DNA of 64,000 nucleotides from Phytophthora colocasiae (GCA_018806915.1 JAGKQI010000103.1:2046001-2110000), one strand, 5' to 3'; shown: positions 42,109 through 53,527, counted from the first letter of the stretch. The notes: generated by a model from the sequence alone, not told the origin. A program made the numbers and translations.

Positions 42109-43620
42109 ATGTCGCTGCTTCTTCGCCCTCTCAAGCCCCACTCCATCTTGTGGCGTCGCTCTCTCAGTACCAGCGCTCGTGCCGTCCCTGCCACGCCCGC
42201 CCCGGCCTTCCCAGGCGAATACTCGCACGCGGAGATCGTGACGGAAGTGCCTGGCCCCAAGTCGCAGCAGCAACTTAAGCGTCTCGCAGCACTGCAAAAC
42301 ACTGGGGCGATCAACTTCTTCGCCGACTATGCAGCCAGTAAAGGAAATTACCTGGTGGACGTAGATGGCAACCGCTTCCTGGACGTGTACGGCCAGATCG
42401 CGTCACTGCCTATTGGCTACAACCACCCGAAGATTTTAGAAGCGATGAGTGACAAGGACAACCTGGCGATGTTGGCACAACGCCCGTGTCTGGGTGTCTT
42501 CCCACCTTCTGACTGGGTAGACCGCATTGACGATACGTTGCTCAAAGTGGCTCCCGAGGGCTTGGAAGACGTCAACACGCTCATGTGCGGCTCGTGCTCC
42601 AATGAAAACGCGTACAAGGCGGTGTTCATGTGGTTCCAGACTAAACTGCGAGGTGGACGTCCTCCTTCCGAGCACGATCTGGAGACGAGCATGACGCACC
42701 AGCTGCCGGGCACCCCTAACTTGAGCATTTTGTCCTTCCAGGGAGGATTCCACGGGCGTCTATTTGGCTGTTTATCTACGACTCATTCCAAAGCCATTCA
42801 CAAGGTGGATGTGCCGGCATTTGACTGGCCTGTTACCCCGTTCCCCAAGCTGAAATACCCGCTAGAAGCTCATCAAGCGGAAAACGAAGTTGAAGAAGCG
42901 AGATGCCTAAATGAGGTCGAGAAGCTGTTGAAGAGCAGTGCTGCGGTAACCAACCCAGAGAATTCACGTATTGCTGGTATGATTATTGAACCCATTCAAG
43001 CGGAGGGTGGAGACAACCATGCCAGCCCTGCTTTCTTCCGTAAACTGCGCGATCTGGCTGCCAAATACGATGTAGCGTTCATTGTCGATGAGGTCCAAAC
43101 TGGAGGTGGCAGCACGGGCAAGTTTTGGGCGCACGAACACTGGGAGCTGGAGAACCCGCCTGACATCGTCACGTTCAGTAAGAAGATGCAAACGGGAGGA
43201 TACTTCGCTAAGGAGAAATTCCGTCTCAAGGAGGGTTACCGCATTTTCAACACTTGGATGGGAGACCCGACCAAGATGATCACTCTGAAGGCGGTTCTCG
43301 ATGTGGTTGAAAGTGACGGTCTGCTGGAAAATGTCAATGTCACCGGTGAATACCTGAAGACTGGACTGCACGAGATCGCTGCTGAATTCCCTGCGCTGGT
43401 GTCGAATGTGCGCGGCCAGGGCACGTACCTGGCCATGGACTTCCCTACGGAAGCTGTGCGTAACAAGTTTGTTAGTATGATGAAGACGAAGGGTGTTGCA
43501 TCAGGCGGCTGTGGAGTCAACTCTGTGCGCTTCCGACCAGCGCTAGTGTTCCAGCCAAAGCACGCAGCTGAATACTTGGACAAAATGCATGAAGTCTGCG
43601 AAATTCTCAGCAAGGCATGA
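42109..43620 (+). CDS. 4-aminobutyrate aminotransferase (GABA transaminase), mitochondrial
   Basis: A 503-aa intronless PLP-dependent class III aminotransferase. It converts GABA and 2-oxoglutarate to succinic semialdehyde and glutamate in the GABA shunt. The N-terminus MSLLLRPLKPHSILWRRSLS is Arg/Ser-rich without acids, a typical mitochondrial presequence. Family motifs: NTGAINFFADYAASKGNYLV, GQIASLPIGYNHP, MCGSCSNENAYKAVFMWF, the PLP-binding Asp in AFIVDEVQTGGGSTGKFW, and the catalytic Lys in TFSKKMQTGGYF. The match is to the eukaryotic mammalian/fungal ABAT/UGA1 type. Length is normal. Confidence 0.94.
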   Translation: MSLLLRPLKPHSILWRRSLSTSARAVPATPAPAFPGEYSHAEIVTEVPGPKSQQQLKRLAALQNTGAINFFADYAASKGNYLVDVDGNRFLDVYGQIASLPIGYNHPKILEAMSDKDNLAMLAQRPCLGVFPPSDWVDRIDDTLLKVAPEGLEDVNTLMCGSCSNENAYKAVFMWFQTKLRGGRPPSEHDLETSMTHQLPGTPNLSILSFQGGFHGRLFGCLSTTHSKAIHKVDVPAFDWPVTPFPKLKYPLEAHQAENEVEEARCLNEVEKLLKSSAAVTNPENSRIAGMIIEPIQAEGGDNHASPAFFRKLRDLAAKYDVAFIVDEVQTGGGSTGKFWAHEHWELENPPDIVTFSKKMQTGGYFAKEKFRLKEGYRIFNTWMGDPTKMITLKAVLDVVESDGLLENVNVTGEYLKTGLHEIAAEFPALVSNVRGQGTYLAMDFPTEAVRNKFVSMMKTKGVASGGCGVNSVRFRPALVFQPKHAAEYLDKMHEVCEILSKA

Positions 43621-43835
43621 GGCAGGACACTATTCAATAGTGTCAAGATGTAGGTCGAGCTTAGAGACAATGCCACAGATGAGAAGATTTCAACAATGCT
43701 CCTGTTTCCGCTAGTATAATTGTGATCGCTACACAGTATCCGACTTTTGGCAAGGGACGCTACACTGGAGGTTTTGGCGGTCGTGAACAAGACTTCGCAG
43801 CATCTCAGCAATTATCTTCATCACTCTCCCCCAGG

Positions 43836-46800
43836 ATGAGTGTGAGCATCAAGGTTTCGGTTCGATGCAGGCCGTTTACTTGCGATGACAAGTTGGGCGT
43901 CGTCATGACGCAGAATGGCGAGGAAGAAGGCGACGTGGAATTGATCAATTCATCGTACTCCACTACGAGATTCCCCTTCAGCTACGCGTGGTGGAGTGCG
44001 TACGGCTACAAACGCCATATCCAGGGCGACCCACTGCAAGCTGACAATATGACCCTGGTGGACCAACAAATGGCGTACGCGAGTGTTGGGCTCAAGATCA
44101 AGGCGGATCTAATGGGGGGCAATGCCGTCGTACTCTTTGCCTATGGGCTATCAGGATCAGGCAAAACGTTTACTGTATTTGGTGTGAGTACGATACTGCT
44201 GCAAAGTTTGAGTTGTCCATTTCTGAACAATGTTTTGTGCTAGCCGGACGCTGTAGATATCCCTGAGGCGTGGTTCAAGCATGAAGAGCCTCACCCGCTG
44301 GTAAGGATACTTGAAAATAATGTAATGCAACATTTACCTGCCCCTCACTGATTTCCATCACTAGTGGGGGATTTTTCCTCGTCTAGCGTACGAGTTATTC
44401 AAGGAGAAGCAGGATGGCTGGAAGATCTCGATGAAGTACTTTCAGAACGTCGTGGACACAGTGCGCGATCTCATGTCGCCGGTTGCACAGGAACAGCAAT
44501 ACAAGTCAGGCATGCGCAAAGACCCTGACGGATTCACAGATATCGATTGGTGCCAGTCAGTCGTGCTCAAGGACTGGAACGATCTTCGCAGGACATTCAT
44601 GGCGGCCAATGCCAAGAAAGCAATTGCACCAACACAGTTCAACCACCAATCTACACGAGGCCACTGCATCATGACACTCGAAGTGGAAAAGCCCGATCCT
44701 GACCGTGAAGGAATGAAACAAAGAGGCCGAGTCTACGTGTGCGATCTGGCCGGGACAGAACCAGCGGGCGACATTGTGTACGCGGACTACAAGAAGATTG
44801 TCTACGAAGATGGAGAAATTGAGCACAAATACTTAGGGCCTCACCCGGATGCGTCCAAGTCGAAGGAGCTGCAGGATCAGGGCAAGAAGATCAATTTGTC
44901 TCTCACAGAGATGGCACAGTTCTTCATGAAAATGGCCGAGGCTGTGAAGGCCAACAAGCTAAAGCCGGGTATGTCCATCCCGGGCTGTAACTCCTATTTC
45001 TTGTGCAAGTATCTCAAGGACACCATGCTTCAAGCGAGAACATACCTCTTCTGCGCCATTCGACCAGAGGTTAAATTTCATGGCTACACGTTCTCCACTT
45101 TGGGTTTCGCCAAAAATGCTTCTGTGATCAAGCTTCAGCCCAAGAAGGCATCTACAGCTGCGAGTCCAGCGGAGAGGAAGCTGATGGCTGAACTGGAGCA
45201 GATGAAAAACCTTGTAAGTCAATTAAAGGAGGAGAACGAGCGTATCGCCAAGATGCGTAACGCAGCTGGAGGGTCTTCAACGGCTGCGGAGGGTGGTGAA
45301 GCTGGTGAGGCTGAGAATGGCGAGGGTTCTGGGGGCGATGATGCAGCCAGCGCACAGGTCGCACAATTGGCTGAGCTGCTCAACCAGAAGCAGAAAGAGT
45401 TGGAAAATGTGCTGAGTGGGGGCAGTGGAGGGGCTGGTGGTGGCATGAGTGCTCAAGACGAGATGATGCAGCGCCAACGGGAAGAGTACGGCAAGCGAGG
45501 CATCCACTTGTATCACTTCGAGGCCGACACAAAGTCGCCGTACCTGATTAATCTGGACGTCGACGCTTATCGATCAAAACGCTTCATGTTTTTGCTGGAC
45601 AAACCTCGCTTAGTGGTGGGTCCACAGGGAGATATCCAACCCATGTCGCTCAGCATCGTGAATGGCCATTGCTCCTTTGAAAATGACGGCACGGAGATCT
45701 TCCTTTGCGCTGGAGCTGGAGAGGTCATGCGCAACGGGAAGAAGATCGACAAGAATGCTCGTGTTCAGCTCGTGCCGTACGACCGGATCGTTGTTGGAAA
45801 CGAACTGATGCTCTTCGTCTACCCTGGTCGTGAGCCTGAAGGAGAGCCTCCATCGGCTGATTCTGCTGCTGCAGAATATAAAGAAGCTCTTCAAACGGTT
45901 GATACGTCTGCTATGAACGAGCTGCAAGAGCAGATGAAGAAGTTTGAGGAGGAGAAGGCGCGGTGGGAGAAAGAACGACAGGAACGAGAGGCTGCGGCAG
46001 CGGAAGCGGCAGCTCTAGCTGCAGCCGCTGCTAGTACGAATAACGCAGCAAATTCTGCCGCCGCTGAAGCGGCTGCTGCAGAAGCCGCTGCCGCAGCAGC
46101 AAAAGCTGAGGAGGAGGCACGGTTAGCAGCAGAAAAGCAGCGGGAGTTGTTGGCACGGCAAGTAAACGACCAGGAGCTCCGAGAAGTCCTGCCTAAGATC
46201 GCAGAGCTCACTCAAATCGTCAAGTTTTTGAATCGCGACGTCCTCAGCTTTGAGACTGCCCTACAAAGCTCCTCGATGGAAGATAAGGACGGGAATGGCA
46301 CCAATGGAATCCCCAAGGTCAAGGTCAAAGTGTACAACAAAGCCACGGACGAAACGATTTTCCTAGACGTGTTCGAGTTTGTGAAAGCGCACGCTCTGCT
46401 GAAAGACGAAGTGGCATTCCTACGCAACGCCCTTATGAATGACCGTGAGTATGAATCCCCAGCAGGACACGATCCGATCACGTTGCTCTTCGACAACTCA
46501 TTCCACATCGGCAGTGCTACTACGTTTCTTGAGTACTTGCTGTACAACCTCGAGACAGAGCCGGATGAATCCCAGCTCAGTATTAAGCTGGCTGTTCCGC
46601 CGTTCAACACTATTGGGAAGTTGCAAGTCATGTGGATTCCTTTATCATCCCCTGACCCAGAAAAGCACAACGAGGACGATCTGATGGACGTCGAAAGTCC
46701 GAGTGATCTTCTTGGGAAGCCTTGGACCTTCAAGATTCGCATTGTTGGAGCAACGGGACTTCCAATCATCACGGATTTGGCTTACTGTCAGTATGAATTC

Positions 46801-47426
46801 CTTGGAGAACTCTTTACAACAGAAAGTGTCGAGCAGAATACAAGAAGTCCCGTATTCAACTACGAATTTATTCACCATATTGACTGCGTTACGGAGCAGT
46901 TTATCGAGTATCTCCAGAGCGCACGCCTGGAGTTTCAGGTGTTCGTGAATCCGTACATCTTGGATCCACCCAAAGACAAGATCTCGACAAAGAACCCAGC
47001 CATCGCTGCGCAACTTGGGGAAGGTCATGCAGGTTTGTAAATTTTCTACACTTTGGACTGCTTGATTACCTTCTTATCGCTCGTGTTTGCCAATAGCCAA
47101 ACCAACGTACGACGCACTTGAAGAGAAGTGTGTGCACTTAGAGAAGAGTTTAGCGAATGTGACCGAGGAGCTGAAATTCCTCAGAGAGCAATACCGAGCT
47201 GCTGTTGGAAGGTAAGACAGCACTTTGACGTTCAAGTTATAGTTTATTAACTAGTTTTTTTTATGGAAGTGACCCCCCTACTCGTCCTCTACCAGTTCTT
47301 GACGATATTCCTAAAAGCCCGACACACTCAGCCCCGTGCACACCAAGAAAGAAAATTGAGTCAGCTAAAGCGAACGATATTCGCCTCAACAGCCCCACAC
47401 AGGAAGCAAATCCACCAAAGGAGTAG
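43836..47426 (+). CDS. divergent kinesin-like protein with FHA domain
   Basis: Five exons: 43836..44183, 44244..44300, 44365..47032, 47097..47211 and 47255..47426, in phase, about 1,119 aa. The motor starts MSVSIKVSVRCRPF. The P-loop is GLSGSGKTFTVFG (usual GQTGSGKT), switch I is NHQSTRGHCIMT (usual SSRSH) and switch II is DLAGTEPAGD (usual DLAGSE), so nucleotide pockets are altered. The neck KNASVIKLQPKK leads to coiled coil, then an FHA domain (about 500-570; LVVGPQGDIQPMSLSIVNGH), an Ala/Glu-rich coiled coil and a C2-like region. Domain order suggests a kinesin-3 relative. The last acceptor (TTAACTAG, 47254) is the least certain. Confidence 0.82.
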
Positions 47427-47575
47427 AAGACCCCCAAAGCCAAGAAAGAATGGAGTCAGATTTAGCCTCATTCTTCATACTCGTATTTTTAGGTGAACGC
47501 TACTTTACTGTTTTGCGTTGCTACCTGATCTTCAGCTATTTGTCGTTGTAGCACCACACATTCCAGTCTCGACTG

Positions 47576-50034
47576 ATGGAAGTTATGCAAGAGGCTGATG
47601 TTGCTGATGCTGTCGCTGGTGTTAGACTTCGTGCTCCTACAAGATCAAAATCCATGGCACCTCGAGTCCAAGTTGAAGATGTCCAACTCGAGGTGGGCAC
47701 TGAAAAAAATTGAGCCAATTGTACCGCTTCTTACCGTGTTCTGTCTGCTTTGCTCACTGGATAAAGGTTGACCATGAAACTCCACACCGTAGACAAACTG
47801 TTAGCACTCCATCGCCTTCAAGCAAAAGGGTTAATTCTTTAGGGATTCGAAAGGGCTCCATGGAAACGGGGACCCCTTTGAAAATCCTCATTGCGTCCTG
47901 GAACGTGGGCAATACAATGCCGCCGAAAGACTCCAAACTACTGAAGGACTGGATTCCAGAGGGCGGTGGCGATTTTGATGTCATCGCAGTCGGGTTGCAG
48001 GAAAGCACCTATAAACGGAAAAAGGTTTCCGAGAATTTGGTACGAGCAGAAAACGCCGACGATGAAGAGGAAGAAGAAAACGAAGCAGACCTTACTACAC
48101 TAAATAGTGTCCTTGATACCACTGACGTTGATGATGTCGAGGAAGAAGAGGAGGAGGAGGAAAATGAGTCGAATGCGGAGTCCGTATTGAAGAGACCTGG
48201 AAGCCAAAGCTTATCAAACCCTGACGGAAATACCAGCCCTTCTACTCGTTCCGGAGGGCACTTGAGCAGTTCCTCGGAATCGAGCAGCCAAAGTGCAATT
48301 GGTACTGCCAAGTCCTCGGACGTGATAGTAAAGCGATCACGCACTAAGAAATCCATGCGCAAGATGACGAGAATGGTGCGCCAGCTAAGCAATAACCTGC
48401 GCGATTCAAAAGGAGATGCCCTCGATTATCCATTCAGTAAGCAGATTTACCTGCACCTGGGTGATAGCTACGTTTTAGCTGGGAAAGTGGAGTTGATGGA
48501 GATGCGGCTGTTCGTGTTCGTTCATGAACGCAACAATGTGTGCGAAGTGGAGAAACTCGCAGTTCCGACGGGGCTGGGAAGTGTTATCGGAAACAAGGTA
48601 CGGTACCTTTGTGCTTTTTGGTGGTTTTAACTGGAACTAACTTGTAATCTTTTTAATCAGGGTGGTCTGCTTTTCAAATGCGTCGTAGAAAACACGTCGC
48701 TTTGCTTTGCTAGTTGCCACTTGGCCGCGCACCAAGACCAAAAATTCCTCGACAAACGCAACAGCGATGTACGTTGAGATTTTAAACCCTATCATTGTTC
48801 TTGAACCCACCGCGAACCTTTTGCTATGCTGTAGTGCGCCACCATTCTTGGCGCGCAATTCTGCCAGAAGAACGTGTCCATCGACCACCAGTTCGACCAC
48901 TGCTTCTGGTTTGGCGATCTCAACTATCGTGTGGATCTGAACTACACGACACCACGCCAACGTAACCATGAAACCCATTGTGCGGAAGTGATGACACTCG
49001 TACGAGCTAAGAAGTGGGTCGCGTTGAACCAGAATGACCAGCTCAGACACCAGGTTACTGGCAAGAAGACTCTGACTGAATGGGAGCTACCACCAGCACT
49101 ATTTCCTCCGACTTTCAAGCGGGTGCGGCATACTCTCGACGAGTACTTGGTAAGTTATTGCAGGTTTTACCTTGTTTCGCGTTCTTAATCTTTGTTTCGC
49201 TAGTTGGAACGTGTGCCTTCCTATTGCGATCGTATCCTGTACAAGTCACTACCGGGGTTGCGAGGTAATTTGAAGCTGCAGCGGTTCTCCTGCTTCGAAG
49301 CAATCGCAACGAGCGACCATAAGCCCATAGCAGCAGCATTTCACGTATCTCGAAGTTTACCAGTTAGTTCGGGTTCAGTGGAAAAGTCGACTCTCGTCGA
49401 GATTGTAGACCTTACTGGCAAAGATCTCCTTGGACTCGACCTGGCTGGGCTCAGTGACCCGTACGTGAAGTTTTACTCGACTCCGAGCAACGCAGTGCAG
49501 ACTGAAGCGAGTGGAAGCCACCCCAGCACTTCCACGATCTCGAACACGTGCTCTCCGAAGTAAGTTTGCACTGCTTTTTTACGGTTTACCTATCCCATCG
49601 GGACGACTAATTTGCTTTGGTAAATCGAAGGTGGCGGAATGACCAGGTCCCAAAAATTCACGTTTTGTGCGATAACGAGCGTGACTTGAAGCGTGTACAC
49701 TTGACTTTGGTTGTCATGGACTACGACGCCACGTCTAAAGACGACTTGATGGGTAGGTTGGTTGCTGCAGTCGCAATGGCTGGCGTGAAGATTAACCATA
49801 TTTTTTACGTGCGCTTATGTGTGTGTTGCAGGTGTTGCATCTGTGTCTTTGGAGAAATTCTGTCAAATTCGCCCGCGCTTCATTCCGTTTGAGGTCCCTG
49901 TCACTCTGCATGGAAAAGGTGCAGGTTTCCTCTCGGGCAAGATACGCGTCACCCTTCCAGATCAAACCTTACCACCTGAAGACACTGTGCCCCAATTGAT
50001 TCGAGTGGCAGGGTGCCACTGCACCGTATCGTAG
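47576..50034 (+). CDS. inositol polyphosphate 5-phosphatase with C-terminal C2 domain
   Basis: Seven exons: 47576..47692, 47767..48597, 48661..48768, 48835..49149, 49204..49559, 49631..49752 and 49832..50034; phases agree, about 683 aa. Catalytic motifs are in order: ILIASWNVGN, DVIAVGLQEST, ASCHLAAHQDQK, the signature FWFGDLNYRVD, and PSYCDRILYK with ATSDHKPIAA. An acidic Ser/Glu insert of about 190 residues (EEEEEEENESNAES) splits the N-terminal part of the phosphatase fold. A C2 domain follows (STLVEIVDLTGKDLLGLDLA, SDPYVKFY), likely for membrane binding. It removes the 5-phosphate of phosphoinositides. The start ATG is the first in frame after a possible acceptor at 47551, so an extra 5' exon is possible. 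It lies 150 bp after the kinesin stop. Confidence 0.88.
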
Positions 50035-50097
50035 ACATCGAGAATGAAGCAGATAAACACTCAACAATGAGCCACAATTTCTTGCTGGTGTCTTTCT

Positions 50098-50982
50098 TCA
50101 CTCCTGCTCATAGTTGGCGCCAACCTCGAACCTCAGCAGGTTACGGTCTTCGAACAGCTCCTCCAACCGCATTCGGGCCTGTCCGAGGATAAAAACCGCC
50201 CCAACGAGGCGACTACCACGCGCTACAATACCCCGATAGAATCTTTTCACCCCTCCTTCACGGTAGATACGTCTGGCTGTGGCAAGCATACTGGACCCAC
50301 GATTTGAAGGTAGTGCCATGGCCTCACCTTGCATCACCGTCTTGATAGTATCTACCGGCTGTGTAAGTGGCACAACTACAAAACCAGCAGCCAAACATCC
50401 TGCAATCGAAGCTGAAGCCTTCTGCGATGCTGTAGCAGTATCATAGTGACCGAACGTTTGTGGTCGCAAGCGATGCACCTCGCGCGTGAACAGCGGACCT
50501 AACGCCAAATAGCCCGCGCACCAGACAGCGTCACGAATAGCTGTAGCAGGGTAACCCCGAATGAGTCTCGTCGCCCCATGGGTGCCGACAACAGCTTTCA
50601 CAGTGGCCCAGAAGCTACGCTCGTTGTTCTGTTGCAGCGTCATGACGAGTTCGGCCGGCCCCGTGATGGCAGCTGCAGTTGCGCCGGAGACTGTGCTGCA
50701 CAACACTTTGACTTGGTCGGTTGGTGCCGTATCGGTCCCACTCACGACACGGAGCAATTGTCCATTGATCGCGAAGCGGATGGCACTCACCGGTGCAATG
50801 GAGGACAAGGAGACGCCGAGACCACGGTAGAGCGCCGGAATCGAGCGCGGAACCGACCGACCTTGCTGCACGGCGTTCTTGACGGCCACCCAGGGCTGCT
50901 GCATGGTCATCTCGATCATACCAGCGAGAGAACCCACAGCCCCATTTTGCAGCGCTGATAAACGTTGGGCTCTCTCCGTCAT
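50098..50982 (-). CDS. mitochondrial carrier family (SLC25-like) protein, copy A
   Basis: A 294-aa intronless protein. I start it at MTERAQRLSALQNGAVGSLA because that residue aligns with the paralogue at 51287..52144. Three carrier repeats of about 95 residues are seen. Only the third keeps the canonical signature, TQPVDTIKTVMQGEAM; repeats one and two have QQPWVAVKNAVQQG and GPAELVMTLQQN in the same positions. Transported substrate cannot be told. The degenerate signatures are shared by both copies, so they reflect the subfamily and not recent decay. It converges with the 5-phosphatase gene (63 bp between stops). Confidence 0.85.
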   Translation of the reverse strand: MTERAQRLSALQNGAVGSLAGMIEMTMQQPWVAVKNAVQQGRSVPRSIPALYRGLGVSLSSIAPVSAIRFAINGQLLRVVSGTDTAPTDQVKVLCSTVSGATAAAITGPAELVMTLQQNNERSFWATVKAVVGTHGATRLIRGYPATAIRDAVWCAGYLALGPLFTREVHRLRPQTFGHYDTATASQKASASIAGCLAAGFVVVPLTQPVDTIKTVMQGEAMALPSNRGSSMLATARRIYREGGVKRFYRGIVARGSRLVGAVFILGQARMRLEELFEDRNLLRFEVGANYEQE

Positions 50983-51286
50983 GGCGAATCTGCAATTGAA
51001 ACGTGTAGTAGAACTTCTACTAGAAGTACCTAGGTAGGTGCAACATTCCGACCACGTCAGACGGATGACGTTGCTCGAACTCGTCGTGACATTGGGTGCT
51101 CGCAAAAACTGCCCTATCCATGGCAGAAAGAGACCTTTGACCAGTAGCTAGAGCTTCTTGAAGAAGAACTCTTCATAATAACCACGCCGGAAGGTGATGG
51201 AATCATGCTATTATTTAGCTGCTCGTTGGTTATTCATTGCCTTGATGCTCGAGCTCTATGATGCATCTACGGTTGTTGAAGTGGGT

Positions 51287-52144
51287 CTAGAGCTTCAGCA
51301 GCTCGTGTTCCTCAAAGATCTCCTCAAGCCAAATGCGCGACTGCCCCAAGATGAAGACGGCGCCAACCAGGCGGCATCCTCTCGGCACGATGCCTCGGTA
51401 GAAGCTCGACAAGCCTCCTTCGCGGTAGATGCGGGCAGTGGTGGCGAGTGTGCTTGGCGCACGACCAGAGGGAAGTACCATCGCCTCGCCCTGCATGACA
51501 GTCTTGACGGTGTCCACGGGCTGCGTAGCCACCACAGTGATCAGTCCGGCGGTGACACAGCCGGCGATCGAAGCCGACGCTTTTTGCGTCTTCGTGGCGG
51601 TGTCAACACTCCCGAAAGTCTCAGGGCTAAGCGTGTGCATCTCGCGAGTGAACACGGGACCAAGCGCAAGGTATCCAGCACACCACGCGGCGTCACGTAC
51701 GGCTGTGGCCGTAAAACCCCTCAGCAGCCGCGTCATGCCGTGCTCTTGTGCCACCTCTTTGACCGTCGCGCCGAAGCTCTTGCCATTGTTCTGCTGCAGC
51801 GTCATCACCAGCTCTGCCGATGCGCTCAACACCGCCGACGCGACGCCCGACAACGTGCCGCACAGCACCTTAGTCTGGTCCGAAGGAGCCGCACCAGGGG
51901 GCGTCAAGCCGCGCAGCAGCCGGCCGTTGACAGCAAACTGGATGGCGCTCACAGGCGCGATGGAGGCAAGCGAGACGCCCACGCCACGATACAGCGTCGG
52001 CACCGTCCACGATATCGGGCGGCCTTGCTGCACTGCGTTCTTCATGGCTACGGTCGGCTGCTGCAGCATCACTTCGATCATACCGGCGAGGGAGCCGACG
52101 GCACCATTCTGTAGGCCTGAGAGTCGCTCTGCTCGCTCGGACAT
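51287..52144 (-). CDS. mitochondrial carrier family (SLC25-like) protein, copy B
   Basis: A 285-aa paralogue of the gene at 50098..50982, same strand, about 300 bp upstream of it. It starts MSERAERLSGLQNGAVGSLA and shares the motif order: QQPTVAMKNAVQQG, SAELVMTLQQNNGKS, AVRDAAWCAGYLALGPVFTR and TQPVDTVKTVMQGEAM. The two differ mainly in loops and at the C-terminus. Tandem duplication is evident; divergence at many codons indicates it is old. The 304-bp gap between the two copies shows no other gene. Confidence 0.85.
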   Translation of the reverse strand: MSERAERLSGLQNGAVGSLAGMIEVMLQQPTVAMKNAVQQGRPISWTVPTLYRGVGVSLASIAPVSAIQFAVNGRLLRGLTPPGAAPSDQTKVLCGTLSGVASAVLSASAELVMTLQQNNGKSFGATVKEVAQEHGMTRLLRGFTATAVRDAAWCAGYLALGPVFTREMHTLSPETFGSVDTATKTQKASASIAGCVTAGLITVVATQPVDTVKTVMQGEAMVLPSGRAPSTLATTARIYREGGLSSFYRGIVPRGCRLVGAVFILGQSRIWLEEIFEEHELLKL

Positions 52145-52528
52145 CGCGCAGGCTGCTAGTGCTCTTGAGAAACGGCGACTGGCGGTGCGTGACGGGAATA
52201 AACTGCATTTGATGATCACCAGCCAATCAAAGTCCTGTGGTGGAAGTCTTGGCAAGCGTCTAATCTCGATGCAGCGTTAGATGGAACTGATGAGCAGTGC
52301 AGTAGTAGAGAGGTGGTAGAGTAAGGTTTTCTAGACAAAAGCAACGAGGAATGGACTGAGGAGATCATTCTACATTGCGTTCACTTCAAGGTGTCTCGCG
52401 CTGTACTAATTCACAATTAAATCTGACATTTATACAAGTATTTCCTCAAAAGAAGATATTTTAATTGCCATATGTTCATTCGGCTCACAATTTCATATAG
52501 GGACGACTGACTTTTTTTGAGTGTAGTC
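52145..52528. other. intergenic region upstream of the U2-like gene
   Basis: About 380 bp, AT-rich compared with the element that follows. It contains a run of seven T's (52512-52518) just before the U2-like start. I see no clear upstream snRNA promoter element and no gene. Confidence 0.4.
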
Positions 52529-52690
52529 ATACCTTCTCGGCCTCTTGGCTAAGATCAAGTGTAGTATCTGTTCTAATCAGTGTGAAAACTGGTTTTCTCC
52601 ATTTTTGGAGTGCTTTTTCACATTCATTTTTGGACTTCCCGTGCCGACCAGCTTGCTGGGCGTGGACGGGACGGTCTCCGAGGTCTTTCA
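52529..52690 (+). ncRNA. U2: U2 snRNA-like gene (3' limit uncertain, continuous with retrotransposon)
   Basis: The 5' part is unmistakably U2: ATACCTTCTCGGCC, then GGCTAAGATCAAGTG and the branch-point-recognition sequence GTAGTATCTGTTCT. AATCAGT and ACTGGTT then pair as stem IIa, CTCC/GGAG form a IIb-like hairpin around ATTTTT, and CATTTTTGGA at 52630-52639 is a possible Sm site. A longer stem (TCCCGT with ACGGGA, inner CCAGC/GCTGG) follows. The universally conserved 5' region is certain. Whether everything to 52690 belongs to U2 or the retroelement 5' end begins earlier is unclear. The canonical stem IV loop TTGCAGTAC is absent here, so the gene may be interrupted by the insertion. Confidence 0.75.
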
Positions 52691-52765
52691 CCCACACCTC
52701 GTGAGGCCAACTACTGCATTTGATTTTTTCTATCTTTTTTCGGCCCTTCACCAACGCATCGGCGC

Positions 52766-53527
52766 ATGCGCTTCTGGTGGCCGGACTGGGAGCCCCGGGA
52801 GCGCTCTCCGTCTACCGACAGTGAGTGCTCCACGGCCAGCCACTCCAGCTTCGCCAGCGACGCGTCTTTTTATAGCGCGTCGTCTGGCGAGGCTGTACGA
52901 GACGGGGCAGTGGATCCGCTGGCGGATCCACTAGTGGGTCCACCAGCGGATCCACTAGGGCTAGGCCTTCACACTTTTGCCCCCGTTTTGAGCTCTCGCG
53001 AGCCCGAAACGGCGCCGCCGGAGGCTCCACGCGCGCCACCGCTGCTCAGCGACGGCGTGGAGCCCGGCGCTGAAATTTCAGGCAGGGGTGGGCAACCCTC
53101 TGGTCTCGGCGTCCACCAAGCGGCATCGCGGGCCGGGCCCTCTGTCGCCCAAACGGGCACCCGGTCTACGGCTGCACCGCCGCGTCGTTTCGGCGCCGCT
53201 GCGCCCGTCCACCGTCCCCCGGGCCCTCCCACTTCAGGGCCGGGGCCTCCTATACTCGGCCTGAGTATGGGAGGATCCCTGCTCACTCAGGCGACAGGCC
53301 TCGCCTCCGGCTTCGAAGCCGCCGCCTCGGCCGAGGCTGGCGCCGCCAGGAGGGCGCCGCGAACGACGGCTCCCGTGGAGCCCCAAGACCGCCCCCGGAC
53401 CCCCAAGCGCGCCGTTCGGCTTCTCAAGACCCCCGCCTCGCCTCTCCGCCGCTCGGCGCCGCCCTGCCTGCCTCCTGTGGTCGAATCTCACCCGGCAGGG
53501 CGGGCGGCATGCTGCCCGATTGGGTAG
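52766..53527 (+). pseudogene. N-terminal part of copy 1 ORF, separated by a 1-nt frameshift
   Basis: The frame starts MRFWWPDWEPRERSPSTDSE and is Pro/Ala/Ser-rich with a DPLADPL/DPLVGPPADPL repeat. It ends at 53527, overlapping the main ORF by 19 bp. In copy 2 the matching point (GCCGCCCAGG against GCCGCCAGG here at about 53341-53349) has one extra C, which links this frame directly to the main ORF. So copy 1 has lost one base and its N-terminal about 195 residues are out of frame with the catalytic part. Confidence 0.75.
52909..52956. repeat. imperfect hairpin in element 5' coding region
   Basis: AGTGGATCCGCTGG (52909-52922) and CCAGCGGATCCACT (52943-52956) are perfect 14-bp inverted arms around a 20-nt centre that itself holds GGATCCACTAG. 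The same structure recurs in copy 2 at 59945-59992. It encodes the DPLADPL peptide repeat, so it may be only a by-product of repeat expansion. Confidence 0.7.

Noticed and set aside
43836..50034. one fused kinesin-phosphatase gene
   Set aside because: The kinesin frame stops at 47426 and I found no donor that joins it in phase to the acceptor at 47551; the phosphatase has its own ATG.
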